Origin: Marinifilum flexuosum
GTDB lineage: Bacteria > Bacteroidota > Bacteroidia > Bacteroidales > Marinifilaceae
NCBI RefSeq assembly: GCF_003610555.1
Contig: NZ_RAPQ01000009.1
Span: forward strand, 434,001 to 498,000
DNA: 64,000 bases
Reading direction: 5' to 3'
Below the pieces are notes generated by a model. The model had not been told where the DNA came from and did not search any database. It saw nothing but the letters and a program-made list of their open reading frames with translations. The translations under genes were made by a program, and so were the position numbers. Shown in pieces: positions 16,390 through 25,910 of this stretch. The first letter of the stretch is position 1, and every line of letters starts with the position of its first letter.

Positions 16390-17574
16390 ATGAAAAGATT
16401 CAAATTCTTGGCAAGCCTAATCTTAATTGGCATTCTATCATTCTCTAACACATATGCAAAGCAATTTTCAGAACAATCAGAAGTAAGTCTTCTAACCTGT
16501 TCGCCTGGTGAAGATATTTACCGACATTGGGGACACTCAGCATTGAGATTTCATGATCCACTAAATAAAATTGACCTGGTTTTTAATTATGGAACATTCA
16601 ATTTTAACACACCAAACTTTTACACGAAGTTTATTAAAGGAAAATTAATGTATCGATTGGCATATGAATCTTATCGCGATTTTTTACCTGAATATATGAG
16701 ATCTGGTCAAGGTGTAACTGAACAGAAATTGAATTTAGATCTGGAAACAAAAAGAAAGCTATTTGCTGCTGTAATAGAAAATTACAAGCCCGAAAATAGG
16801 TATTATCATTACGATTTCTTGTTTGATAACTGTTCAACTCGAATACGGGATATTATTGAGGACAATGTAGAAGGAAAAATCATCTATAAGGAAAATACGA
16901 ATGAGTCTAAAAGTTTCTGGAATTTACTGGATCAATTTATGGAGCGAAGCCGATGGGTTTACCTAGGCATTCATTTAATTCTAGGTTCTCCATGTGATGT
17001 TGAAGCCACACCATACCAGTATATGTTTTTACCTGATAACATGATGTTTGCCTTTACCAATGCTACAGTATTAAATAACGGCGAAAGAGTTCCACTTGTT
17101 AGCCATACGAAGGAGGTATTAAAACCTACTTTAGATTACAAGATGACAGAATGGTATAAACGTCCTAGTTTTATATTCGGAGTACTTTCACTAATATTTT
17201 TATTGATAAGCATTCGCTCATTAAAAAGCAAGCGCAATTATTTTATTATCGATCATATTTTATTCGGAGTAACAGGTTTAGTTGGTTGGGTAATTATTTT
17301 CCTTTGGTTTTTCACCGATCATCAGGCAACAGGACCAAACTGGAATATAATTTGGGCCTTGCCATTTTATTTTCCTGTAGCAAACATCTTGCTGAGCATG
17401 AAAAATAAAGCATCATACTTTTTCTTCTTTGCAAGCTCGCTACTATTATTAATTGTTTTGTCCGCATGGTCTATCATTCCACAATCATTGCCGAATGAAA
17501 TTTTACCAATTGTGGCCTTATTATTTATACGATCAATCTATATCGTTAAAAAATTAAAACTTAAGTTGATTTAA
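16390..17574 (+). CDS. DUF4105 / Lnb-type lipoprotein N-acyltransferase candidate
   Basis: 394 residues. A signal peptide (1-23) precedes a periplasmic domain of the DUF4105 family, now linked to Lnb, the enzyme reported to N-acylate lipoproteins in Bacteroides. Family motifs are TCSPGEDIYRHWGHSALRF (about 36-54), VFNYGTFNFNTPNFY and YHYDFLFDNCSTRIRD (about 140-155), with a likely catalytic His and the conserved Cys in DNCSTR. The C-terminal third has four to five membrane helices. The LolA-like gene just upstream fits a lipoprotein-maturation theme. The thioesterase gene overlaps its stop by one base (TAATG). Confidence 0.8.
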   Translation: MKRFKFLASLILIGILSFSNTYAKQFSEQSEVSLLTCSPGEDIYRHWGHSALRFHDPLNKIDLVFNYGTFNFNTPNFYTKFIKGKLMYRLAYESYRDFLPEYMRSGQGVTEQKLNLDLETKRKLFAAVIENYKPENRYYHYDFLFDNCSTRIRDIIEDNVEGKIIYKENTNESKSFWNLLDQFMERSRWVYLGIHLILGSPCDVEATPYQYMFLPDNMMFAFTNATVLNNGERVPLVSHTKEVLKPTLDYKMTEWYKRPSFIFGVLSLIFLLISIRSLKSKRNYFIIDHILFGVTGLVGWVIIFLWFFTDHQATGPNWNIIWALPFYFPVANILLSMKNKASYFFFFASSLLLLIVLSAWSIIPQSLPNEILPIVALLFIRSIYIVKKLKLKLI

Positions 17575-18359
17575 TGGATACTTTAGAAATTAATCAAACA
17601 AAATTTACAAAAACATTCAGAATTGGCTCTTTCGATACCGATTTTAATGGAAGAGTTAAACTTACATCCATATGCAATTACCTGCAAGAAATTGCGGGTA
17701 TGCATGCCGATGCCTTAAATTGGGGAATCGATAAATTAATGCAACAAAATTTATCGTGGGTTTTAACACGATTAAAAGTTAAAGTAATCGATTATCCAAA
17801 ATGGACGGATGAGATTACTGTTGAAACCTGGCCTACCGGAATTGAAGGATTGTTTGGGAATCGAGATTTTAGAATTCTAGATAAGCATGGCAATACAATC
17901 ATTCTGGCAAGTTCGTCATGGTTAATCATTAATATCAAGAGTAAAAGACCAACTCGTCCCCACTCCATTATCGATGGTGACAAGTATGGCAATGCTGAAA
18001 AAGTATTTGAAACGCCATTGCAAAAATTAAATACTGATGTTCCTGAAAATCCAACCTTAAGTATTGATGTACATTTCAGCGATATTGACATTAACCAGCA
18101 TGTTAATAATGTGAAATACATCAAATGGATTATAGATTCGTGTCCTATCGAAAAATTACGTTCGGGGCTGATTGATGAATTAAAAGTTAATTTTCTGCAC
18201 GAGGCCAAGTACAGCGATCAATTAAACATTTATAATAATTGCAATAACAATAATGACCGCGAATCTCATTTTGTAATTAGAAACAACAAAAGCAATGTAG
18301 AAAATTGCAGGTCAATTATTAAATGTATAACCGCCAAAACAATTTGTACACAAATTTAA
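17574..18359 (+). CDS. Acyl-ACP thioesterase, last codons probably replaced by prophage DNA
   Basis: The enzyme releases fatty acids from acyl carrier protein. Two hotdog domains are visible: 'FRIGSFDTDFNGRVKLTSICNY' opening and 'VHFSDIDINQHVNNVKYIKW' in the second half, which carries the conserved Asn-His region. Known family members end shortly after the 'CRS..I' segment, seen here at about residue 246. The proposed prophage edge at 18345 falls five codons before the present stop. Joining the flanks would instead give a tail of about 13 basic residues. The catalytic core is intact, so the enzyme should work. Confidence 0.88.
   Translation: MDTLEINQTKFTKTFRIGSFDTDFNGRVKLTSICNYLQEIAGMHADALNWGIDKLMQQNLSWVLTRLKVKVIDYPKWTDEITVETWPTGIEGLFGNRDFRILDKHGNTIILASSSWLIINIKSKRPTRPHSIIDGDKYGNAEKVFETPLQKLNTDVPENPTLSIDVHFSDIDINQHVNNVKYIKWIIDSCPIEKLRSGLIDELKVNFLHEAKYSDQLNIYNNCNNNNDRESHFVIRNNKSNVENCRSIIKCITAKTICTQI
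18340..18344 (+). repeat. Candidate target-site duplication CAATT, left copy
   Basis: CAATT directly precedes TGTACAC, a plausible 5'-TG transposon end. The same five bases follow a CA end at 52635-52639. Five-bp duplications are the rule for Mu-like phages. Confidence 0.4.
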
Positions 18360-18403
18360 ATCAAATTGTACAAGAAAAACTACACGCATAAGAATAAAAT
18401 AAT

Positions 18404-18425
18404 AAAGGGGCTTTAAAGCCCCTTT
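18404..18425. terminator. Perfect 22-bp palindrome, bidirectional terminator
   Basis: AAAGGGGCTTT-AAAGCCCCTTT is a perfect palindrome between the convergent thioesterase and mom-like genes. If the proposed phage end is right, it belongs to the phage and ends mom transcription. Confidence 0.7.
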
Positions 18426-18440
18426 AAACATCATTTAAAA

Positions 18441-19184
18441 TCAAGCTGCCACCTTGTCAAGTAAGTGAATAATATTCTCTTTTATCTTCCCCTTATCTCT
18501 TTTCCATTCACACAAATCGATTCCTTTGTTATAATCCGGATATGACAACTCCTGTCTATTAAATTTAAATTTTTTACACAATGGGAATATATAGCGATAT
18601 GTACGGACTCTATATATTTCTAAATCTCCTATCAGAAAGGAGATATTATTTCTTAAATAACCTGTGGGTGAAGTTGTATTTGTAAACAATTGCTCATGTA
18701 CATATTCTCCTGTTCTTTTATTTCTTAAAAATTTAGTGTAGTGAAAACCATAGTATTTAAAATTAGCTGCTTTGTATATAGTCCCGCACCCCAATCTACC
18801 ATCAGCAAAGCTTTGAACTGCTACACAGTTAATATCCAACCTCCGTAATAATTTAATAGATGCTGCTATCAAAATACTCTCAGAATTATGCCCTAAGATA
18901 TCATCAATCCACATCCTGTTTAATTCACACATCCAAGCATCAGGGTTTGGATGTGTGAAAATTCGGGCTTTAGAATTTTTCATATACCCATATACAGCAA
19001 CGCCCAGACATGTTTCAATATCATCCTCTTTAAATATTCCAAAATTGTACTTCCCAAAACCTCCATCATTCCACTTGTGGGAATAGTGGTTTTCAATTAT
19101 CATTTTCTTAGCAAGCTTTTTTGGAACTTCTTTGATTATTAAATTTCCCAAACTTGATGTTCTTTTTAAAATAAAATTTCCCAT
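18441..19184 (-). CDS. mom: Mom-like DNA modification protein
   Basis: About 247 residues from the ATG at 19184 (a GTG two codons upstream is also in frame). In phage Mu, Mom converts adenine in DNA to a methylcarbamoyl form and protects it from restriction; it is a GNAT-related fold. Visible family marks are 'HYSHKW' near residue 32, 'CELNRMWIDD' near 90, 'ADGRLGCGTIYKAANFKYYG' near 128-147 and the 'LLRR' helix between them. It sits at the phage right end, exactly where mom is in Mu. No Com-like zinc-finger gene is adjacent. A large nested hairpin lies in its leader. The family call is strong; the exact base modification is inferred. Confidence 0.85.
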   Translation of the reverse strand: MGNFILKRTSSLGNLIIKEVPKKLAKKMIIENHYSHKWNDGGFGKYNFGIFKEDDIETCLGVAVYGYMKNSKARIFTHPNPDAWMCELNRMWIDDILGHNSESILIAASIKLLRRLDINCVAVQSFADGRLGCGTIYKAANFKYYGFHYTKFLRNKRTGEYVHEQLFTNTTSPTGYLRNNISFLIGDLEIYRVRTYRYIFPLCKKFKFNRQELSYPDYNKGIDLCEWKRDKGKIKENIIHLLDKVAA

Positions 19185-19225
19185 AAACACTATGTTTTAA
19201 TATTAATGTATTGTTATATTTGCTC

Positions 19226-19323
19226 CTCTCACACAAAATAAAAAGGTGCCACAACACCGGGAAGACTACATGTCCTCGCCGTGGTGTTGTGGCACCTTTA
19301 TTTTTCGACTAATTGTGTGAGAG
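19226..19323 (-). promoter_or_regulatory. Nested double inverted repeat in the mom-like leader
   Basis: Outer arms CTCTCACACAA (19226-19236) and TTGTGTGAGAG (19313-19323) are exact complements. Inside are 17-bp perfect arms, 19242-19258 and 19283-19299 (core GGTGCCACAACACC), around a 24-base loop. Read leftward the inner stem ends in TTTTTATTTT like a terminator. The outer arm would place GAGAGGAG just beyond. The structure ends 42 bp before the mom-like ATG. Confidence 0.85.
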
Positions 19324-19341
19324 CTTTAGCCGAAAAGAGGC

Positions 19342-19359
19342 GGGGGCACCCTTGCCCCC
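19342..19359 (-). terminator. GC-rich hairpin after the 155-residue gene
   Basis: GGGGGCA-CCCT-TGCCCCC, a perfect 7-bp stem 8 bp past the stop at 19367. There is no strong T run directly after it; it may be an RNA-stability element or act together with the larger stem at 19242-19299. Confidence 0.5.
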
Positions 19360-19366
19360 AATTGCA

Positions 19367-19834
19367 TTACTCAACCATATCAAAAATTCCTTCCAATTGA
19401 CTTGCTGTAATATCCTCCGGAATATCATCCTGATTAATTTTGTGTAGTTTAATCTCCACTTCATCATCGAGAGATTTGTTGTAATCCTCAATTTGCTTTT
19501 CGCGGATCTCAAACAACTCCTTTTTCTCTTCCTTTAATGCATCCATTTTCTTTTTGTGTGCATCCTTGTGCTCAGGAAGAATGATGAACTGACCTTGTGC
19601 CGATGGTACTGGACTCCCTTCATTATCTTTTTTGCAGTATTCCAGGTTGATTTCGCGTTGCTGCTTTTCAACCTCTTGCCACTCCTTGCTAGGCTCAATC
19701 GATTTGCGAATATCATCGCATTCGTTCTTAACGGTGCGCATGTTTTTGCTTACTGCATAAGCAAACTTCACACCTCTTAAATTACCAACTGCCTGTAATG
19801 CCTGTTCTAATTGTAATACTTCTCCCTTTTTCAT
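19367..19834 (-). CDS. Phage protein of unknown function downstream of the tail fibre
   Basis: 155 residues, mostly charged helices (KDAHKKKMDALKEEKKELFE), likely coiled coil at about 80-120. It begins MKKGEVLQLEQALQAVGNLRG, which recalls small DUF1617-like phage proteins placed after tail genes, but I am not certain of the family. It starts 50 bp after the fibre gene and is the last gene of the late leftward run before the big hairpin. Confidence 0.7.
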   Translation of the reverse strand: MKKGEVLQLEQALQAVGNLRGVKFAYAVSKNMRTVKNECDDIRKSIEPSKEWQEVEKQQREINLEYCKKDNEGSPVPSAQGQFIILPEHKDAHKKKMDALKEEKKELFEIREKQIEDYNKSLDDEVEIKLHKINQDDIPEDITASQLEGIFDMVE

Positions 19835-19884
19835 GTATTTGATTTTTAAAAATTTATAATTGCTTAATATTTAACCTGTTGCTA

Positions 19885-22800
19885 TTAATAGTTTTCACAA
19901 ATGACACACCAGTAAACACCATCGTAAATAAACTCTAAAGCGGCTCCATGTCGCCAATCAATAGTTATACTACTCACGGGTGTGGCATCCATCCAATAAA
20001 TTGATTTACCATTACCATTTATTATTGGGTGTTGACTTCCTCCTCTGCGTTTAACTTTTATTACACGGCCTGCTGTTGGGTTGCTAGGCAAGTAAACAGT
20101 TCTACTGCTACTACTACTCATAGAAGCAGTTACGTAATAGTCTGTGTTAGTTAATGTAGTTGTGTAAGTTATAATTCTTGTTTTAACGGTTACAGCTCCT
20201 TTTGTGGTAATTGATCCTCCAATTATTAATCCATTTGATATTGTACCACCTGTTTTTAACAGATAGCTATCAAGCTCGGTTTTAAGTGCATATTTATCGC
20301 TTAAATACTGGTTGCCTTCCATAATGGTAGTGGCATCAAGTATTCCGTTAATGGTTGCATTTCCATCAGAAGTGATACCACCAATACCCACATCAATACC
20401 ATAACAAAACAAATCGCTCGATACGATTACAGAGGCTGTCATGTGTACCTTTCTGTAGAATTTAATATCATCGAAATTAGATGTTGAAGGCCCTGAGAAG
20501 TGAGCTACAAGACCAGCTCCACCATCATGAATCCAAACCATGCTTTGATCTTCGTCAGCATTTCGGTTAAGCACAATAGATCCATTAACGGCATTTATTT
20601 CGTCTCCATCAATTAATAGATGATGAGTTTCTTTTCCAACTTCTGTAGAATTATTAGTTGTTAACCTTCCTTTGAAATTGATATTCCCCGCTGTATCCCA
20701 TGCAATATTACCTTTTGCAAAATAACCTGATCCATCAGATTTTAAACTCCATTTATCATCCACCCAAATTTGTGAATCATTAAAATTACATCCTGCAATA
20801 AAAGCACCTTCCGCATCAGCTCTGAAAATATCTTTGTAGGTTGATGAAGAATTACCTCTTAAGATTCGAAAACCATAGTTTGGAGTTTCTCCCCACTGAT
20901 TAACAGTGTCTTTATTACACAACATGCCAAATTGTACAATCTTAACAGCTCCACTGCTCGATAAGGTACTATTATCACTATATAGACTTAAACCTCTTCT
21001 CGCTCCTCCGTGAACCGAATCAGTCTCACTATTTTGAAGAGTTAAATATTTGCCACTTATACCACTATAAAGAGATGAGCTTTTAATATCAAAGTTTCCA
21101 ATCTTGCCCTGTGTAAATTGACAGTTTTGACCATTGATAAACTCACTTGTTACTGTGTTTTGAGTAATTGCAGTAGCTTGTTCACTGGTTATTTTTGTTA
21201 CAGCTAAATCATTAGCTTCGTCAGCTAAATCGTAAGCGTTATTTGCTGTTTGTTGTGCGGAATTTATTCCAGATTCCCACTGTAATTTGACCGAACTTCC
21301 AAAGGTTACATTACCTGAAGTGTCCCACGTAATATTTCCATTAGCTAAATGACCACTTCCGTTCTGTCTCAATATCCAATAAACTTTGTCAGATTGTGAA
21401 TAAATACCACTTGCACCTGTTGTTATACAAATATTGTCTTTCTTTAAATAAGTACTTGTAAACTCCCAACCTGCAATTGTATTGTGCGAACCAAGTCTAA
21501 AAACATTAGAGCCGTCTTTAGTCCCCCATATACCCCAGTTATCATCGCTAAGATAACCCATAGAGACACGATTGCCCCCTGTTGTAGAATTGTGTTGATA
21601 AACGTGAAAGCCTTTAATAGATGTACTGTCCTGCGTTCCTATTGTTGTATCAATATTCCCGAATCTTTTTGTTATTCTATCGCTCTTAATATTCCAATCG
21701 GCAATTTTACCAAAGCTTGCATTTATACCACCCTCTAGATATCCTTTTTGAGACCAAAATCCATATCCCGATAAGTCCCCAAAAGTCGGAGACGTGATGC
21801 CGTCAAGCTTTCCAAATCTGGAAACTGTAATCCCGTCGTAAACAACATCATAAAAAGGCGAATAGGTAGTACTTGAACTAAGATATAAAAGTCCTTTTCT
21901 AGCTGCATCAGATGAATTCCAACGAACCAAAACGTCACCCACTTCTGGTATTCCTGAGCCTGTTTTACTGTTGTTCTCCCATCTAACATACTTCATAAAT
22001 TCACCATCATCATCTTTATATGATGTTGAAGTACCTACAGATGCAACTGTTACATAGTAAGATTTAATATTACCTGCTTGCTTGCTTCCTTGACATCTAA
22101 GAACGTCCCCCGCTTGAAATGGCTGTTCTTTACTGAAATAGAAATTTGTGTGTGTAGTGCCAGATGCTAATACTTTTTCAATTTCATCGTGGTCAGAAAC
22201 AATTAAATCACCATTTGAAATATTGATTTGATTATTTGTAAACGTGTTGCAAGTTAAACTCTCTCTTATGTCCAGATTAGTTAATTCTCCGTGGGCTGCT
22301 TGGCTAATTCTCCAACCTGTACCAGTTATTCCTGATTCATAAGAAGGTGACCCTATATAGCCGTTTATTGTTGCCCCCAAACCTGTCAATTCTAGAATAA
22401 CAGAATCGTTTATGTAATTTCTGATTCTATCAGGTGCTTTTATTCTGATATCACCAAAATAATTACCCCCCTCTATTTTATAGGATGAATTACTAAGCCA
22501 CAAACCGCCACCGCTAGTATTAGCACCTGCATTTATAACACCTGTAATCTCATGATTTCCTACTGTTTTTGTTCCTGTGCTAGTAGTCTCAAATCTTTTA
22601 TTACTATTATAATACAACTTAACTCCTGCATTGCCATAGAATGAGGCAGACATAGTAGGAGTTTCGTTTTTAGTACCTGACCATAGTCTAATTGGTTGAC
22701 TAGCTTGATTTGCCATAATATCCAACCCACCGTTTTGGTTCGTACTAATACCATAACCATAGTTATTGGCAACCAATCCAAATTTTATACTAGAATTATC

Positions 22801-23844
22801 ATCTACAGAGCCAAGATTTGCGATAGTTCCACTTCTTAAGATGTATGCTTGACCTGAAACTTTAACACCTGCTGAGGTAGTTTCAAACTTTAAATGATTA
22901 CCCTTAGAGTATAATTTTACCCCCTCTGTAACCGAACTATTACCAATGTGTGCATAATTATCAGCACCCATAGAAAGCAGATTACCATAACTACCACCGC
23001 CTGCAATTAATCCTTGAATAGATTTGTTATGCCCTAATTGTACAGTAGTAGCAAAATTAGCTAATCCGTTAACTGTAAGGTTACCGTATGCTCTTAGGTT
23101 TCTGGAATTCCAATCAAAATCAGATTTATTTGAATTATCCTTATGCCAATAATCCGATGCAAGTCTTTTACCTACAATTCGCTTATTGGTCAAATCCCAA
23201 GAAAGCAACCAATCATCACTGATATCATCAGCGCGTGTGGCAATGGCTTCCAAAGAATCCTTCTTACCCAATTTTAAAAGAGGCTTTACACCTTCAACCA
23301 CTCCCATATAATAGGCTTCACCTGCACCTCGGTTGATTTCAATACCACTAAAAGCAATTGCGGTACCTGGAATAACTCCTGTTATTTGACTGCCCGGTTC
23401 ACCTACATTTAATTGCATCAAATTATTTTCAACATTTAAATGCTCGGCATGGGTTTCGTAAGCCGATCCGTTTTGGATGATGTTGCCGTTTACATATAGG
23501 TCGGCGTTAATGGTTTGGTCGTATTCGTAGGTGTTAACAGCATCGCGGCGGGCATAACTGGCAGCAACAACACCGCCCAACTTGTCGGCATTGTCAACAG
23601 AAAGAGCGGCTGCCTGATATTTAATATAGCCAGCTTCAACACTTAAAGCATCGAGTAATGCCTTTTGGCTTGGCATATGTACATCAACCTTTTTGGCATA
23701 GTCTTGTAATATAGCCGGATTAAATTCGCCCTCCGAACTGGATGGACTTGAACTAACCGAAACCGAAACAGAACCACCTTGCGGCACCTGACCATCGCGC
23801 CTACGCTTGAATATCTTTCGTTTTTCTATATTAACTGCCGTCAT
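19885..23844 (-). CDS. Large tail fibre / tail spike protein
   Basis: 1,319 residues, the longest gene here. It is rich in Gly, Ser, Asn and Thr with many short repeated phrases such as 'NGNITWDTSGNVTFG', 'KGNIAWDTAGNINFKG' and 'TSTGTKTVGN', typical of trimeric beta-structured fibres that bind the host surface. The C-terminus (LPSNPTAGRVIKVKRRGG...WRHGAALEFIYDGVYWCVI) looks like a receptor-binding or trimerisation tip. The N-terminal 60 residues are low-complexity Ser-rich and may attach to the baseplate. It overlaps the upstream tail gene by one base. No separate fibre chaperone is obvious. Confidence 0.85.
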   Translation of the reverse strand: MTAVNIEKRKIFKRRRDGQVPQGGSVSVSVSSSPSSSEGEFNPAILQDYAKKVDVHMPSQKALLDALSVEAGYIKYQAAALSVDNADKLGGVVAASYARRDAVNTYEYDQTINADLYVNGNIIQNGSAYETHAEHLNVENNLMQLNVGEPGSQITGVIPGTAIAFSGIEINRGAGEAYYMGVVEGVKPLLKLGKKDSLEAIATRADDISDDWLLSWDLTNKRIVGKRLASDYWHKDNSNKSDFDWNSRNLRAYGNLTVNGLANFATTVQLGHNKSIQGLIAGGGSYGNLLSMGADNYAHIGNSSVTEGVKLYSKGNHLKFETTSAGVKVSGQAYILRSGTIANLGSVDDNSSIKFGLVANNYGYGISTNQNGGLDIMANQASQPIRLWSGTKNETPTMSASFYGNAGVKLYYNSNKRFETTSTGTKTVGNHEITGVINAGANTSGGGLWLSNSSYKIEGGNYFGDIRIKAPDRIRNYINDSVILELTGLGATINGYIGSPSYESGITGTGWRISQAAHGELTNLDIRESLTCNTFTNNQINISNGDLIVSDHDEIEKVLASGTTHTNFYFSKEQPFQAGDVLRCQGSKQAGNIKSYYVTVASVGTSTSYKDDDGEFMKYVRWENNSKTGSGIPEVGDVLVRWNSSDAARKGLLYLSSSTTYSPFYDVVYDGITVSRFGKLDGITSPTFGDLSGYGFWSQKGYLEGGINASFGKIADWNIKSDRITKRFGNIDTTIGTQDSTSIKGFHVYQHNSTTGGNRVSMGYLSDDNWGIWGTKDGSNVFRLGSHNTIAGWEFTSTYLKKDNICITTGASGIYSQSDKVYWILRQNGSGHLANGNITWDTSGNVTFGSSVKLQWESGINSAQQTANNAYDLADEANDLAVTKITSEQATAITQNTVTSEFINGQNCQFTQGKIGNFDIKSSSLYSGISGKYLTLQNSETDSVHGGARRGLSLYSDNSTLSSSGAVKIVQFGMLCNKDTVNQWGETPNYGFRILRGNSSSTYKDIFRADAEGAFIAGCNFNDSQIWVDDKWSLKSDGSGYFAKGNIAWDTAGNINFKGRLTTNNSTEVGKETHHLLIDGDEINAVNGSIVLNRNADEDQSMVWIHDGGAGLVAHFSGPSTSNFDDIKFYRKVHMTASVIVSSDLFCYGIDVGIGGITSDGNATINGILDATTIMEGNQYLSDKYALKTELDSYLLKTGGTISNGLIIGGSITTKGAVTVKTRIITYTTTLTNTDYYVTASMSSSSSRTVYLPSNPTAGRVIKVKRRGGSQHPIINGNGKSIYWMDATPVSSITIDWRHGAALEFIYDGVYWCVICENY

Positions 23845-25910
23845 TACTCAATCATATTAATCGTTAAATCATCGGCTAACACTTCTAGCCAACTGCCTTT
23901 TAGAGTTTGTCGCTTATCGTTATAGGTGCCACCCAAGCACATTAATTTTCTATCTCCTAAAGATGTTCCCGGATAGGTAAGTACTGAGTGAAAACTGAGT
24001 ATTCCATCAATATTTTCACCATCACCATTAAAGAAATTAGGAGCTTCCAAAGTGCCGCCCAACCACTTTAAACTATTGCGGTAATTACTTTGTAGCGATC
24101 TTAATATAATCGCAGCAATGTCGTAGCCTTGAGTGTCGCCAGTAGCACGCCAAGCACCTGTAAAACTATTGTCCAACAAATGCAGCCCACCACGATCAGT
24201 ACAGTTGTTGTGCTTCGAATCGCCGTGAATCATTTCAATATCTTCAGCCTCGTTTAGCCAATTCTCGTCCATATTGGCTACGAATTCGAGGTCAGGAAAG
24301 CTTGTTTCTGTATAGTTGTAAGCAATACGCCCACTTTGTGCGGTGTATGTTTCAATATTGGCAAGACTAACCTCAATATCTTTAACTCTGATATGCTTAA
24401 TGTCGCCACTATCAACACGAGTTCCTCTATCATCCTTATATCCTTGCCAACGCTTCAGAATTTGCAACTTAATTCGTCCGTGTGGGCAATTATCTGGCAC
24501 CTTAATTTCTACTTCTTGCCAGGTATCGGCAATATTAACAGGCTTTTCGATATGGAATAACAAACTCCAAACAATTGGTCGAACATTTGTACTGTCAAAA
24601 TCACCCGTTTGCCATGGTTTTTTATGATACTTCAAGCGCTTATTGTCAATCTCGAATACAATGCCCCCCTCAATTCGCAAAACTTTTTTCGATTCCTCCG
24701 AACTATCAAACTCGTTGTTTTTGGTAGCTGCATAAACCTTAAATTTTACTTTGAATCCTTGGTTCACCACACCAGTAACCAAAGCCCCGCTAATGTTATT
24801 TTCGACCAACGAAACCTCGCTGTCGTCATCATTAGCAAACGGAAGTTTAAAGTACACCTCGTTGTCGTCAATTTCTTCCTCTTTGGTTCCCGAAAAGCTT
24901 GCACCATTTAGGAACTTCCAACCATCAACACCTGTAACACCTTGCAATTCGTAATAGTCGCCAACATCAACCCAATCAGGATCGCCTTGCAATGCTTTAA
25001 TTTCCGAAAAATTAGAACTTTCAATAACTACCTCGTCTGCATAAGGCGAATACTGTAATGTTGCTTTATTAAATCCGGATACAACATCGATATTCTGATC
25101 CGCGGCATACCAATCCGCTTGAGTAGGAATTGTAATAACAGGATTAACAGTTTGCAATACCTGAGCTGATGCCTCGCTTGTATATCTTCTGCGCTCAAAG
25201 CTCCCGGTAAACAAAGGAGTACTTACAATATTTAAACAGCCTTCGTTTTGGAAACAAATGGCCCTTTGTAGTTTTACCAAATAGTCTAACACCTCGCGGC
25301 AATTCATAGGCACGCCTTTCTCATCGTAATAGTTGGAACAATCCACCTTCATTTGATGATACGGACTGCTAAGCGTGTCCATTCCTTCCGCGTAAACATC
25401 ACAAGCAACATATACATACTTGTAACCAACATCTAGCTTATTCAAGATAATCCACAACACCTCCCAAGCGGTTTTTAATCCTTCGTAACGCAGTCCATTA
25501 TCATCGAGAAAAGAAATTCTCTCCATAACTTTAAACCCATCATTAAACTGAAGACTCACTGGGTAATTCTCATTTCGGTCGTATTGCTCGTTATATATTT
25601 CCGAATTCAAAAAGCCTTTCCAAACTATCTTATCATTCTTGTAAAAATGCCCTTTATACTTTTGCTTATCGTTGGTGTATAAATTTGCATACTGACCATC
25701 GTATGCAGCCTCTAATTTCAATTCAATACCCGAACCAATTGTCGGGTGAAACTTATTATTTAGGCTGGCACGCTCAAGCGTAAGCGGATCTTCTTGCACA
25801 ATCATTTCCTCATGAGCACCAACATAGTCGCGCTCGTAAATTTCGAAACGCGACATACCGCCGTTTTTATCTTGCCATTCTCCCTGGAATCTTAGTAAGT
25901 GTGTAGCCAT
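23844..25910 (-). CDS. Phage tail / baseplate protein (distal tail or hub type)
   Basis: 688 residues. It begins with beta-rich segments (MATHLLRFQGEWQDKNGGMSRFEIYERDY) and lies between the tape measure gene and the fibre gene, the place of the distal-tail/hub proteins that close the tail tube and carry fibres. No enzymatic motif was seen. It overlaps both neighbours by one base, so the three are translationally coupled. Assignment rests mainly on position and size. Confidence 0.7.
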   Translation of the reverse strand: MATHLLRFQGEWQDKNGGMSRFEIYERDYVGAHEEMIVQEDPLTLERASLNNKFHPTIGSGIELKLEAAYDGQYANLYTNDKQKYKGHFYKNDKIVWKGFLNSEIYNEQYDRNENYPVSLQFNDGFKVMERISFLDDNGLRYEGLKTAWEVLWIILNKLDVGYKYVYVACDVYAEGMDTLSSPYHQMKVDCSNYYDEKGVPMNCREVLDYLVKLQRAICFQNEGCLNIVSTPLFTGSFERRRYTSEASAQVLQTVNPVITIPTQADWYAADQNIDVVSGFNKATLQYSPYADEVVIESSNFSEIKALQGDPDWVDVGDYYELQGVTGVDGWKFLNGASFSGTKEEEIDDNEVYFKLPFANDDDSEVSLVENNISGALVTGVVNQGFKVKFKVYAATKNNEFDSSEESKKVLRIEGGIVFEIDNKRLKYHKKPWQTGDFDSTNVRPIVWSLLFHIEKPVNIADTWQEVEIKVPDNCPHGRIKLQILKRWQGYKDDRGTRVDSGDIKHIRVKDIEVSLANIETYTAQSGRIAYNYTETSFPDLEFVANMDENWLNEAEDIEMIHGDSKHNNCTDRGGLHLLDNSFTGAWRATGDTQGYDIAAIILRSLQSNYRNSLKWLGGTLEAPNFFNGDGENIDGILSFHSVLTYPGTSLGDRKLMCLGGTYNDKRQTLKGSWLEVLADDLTINMIE

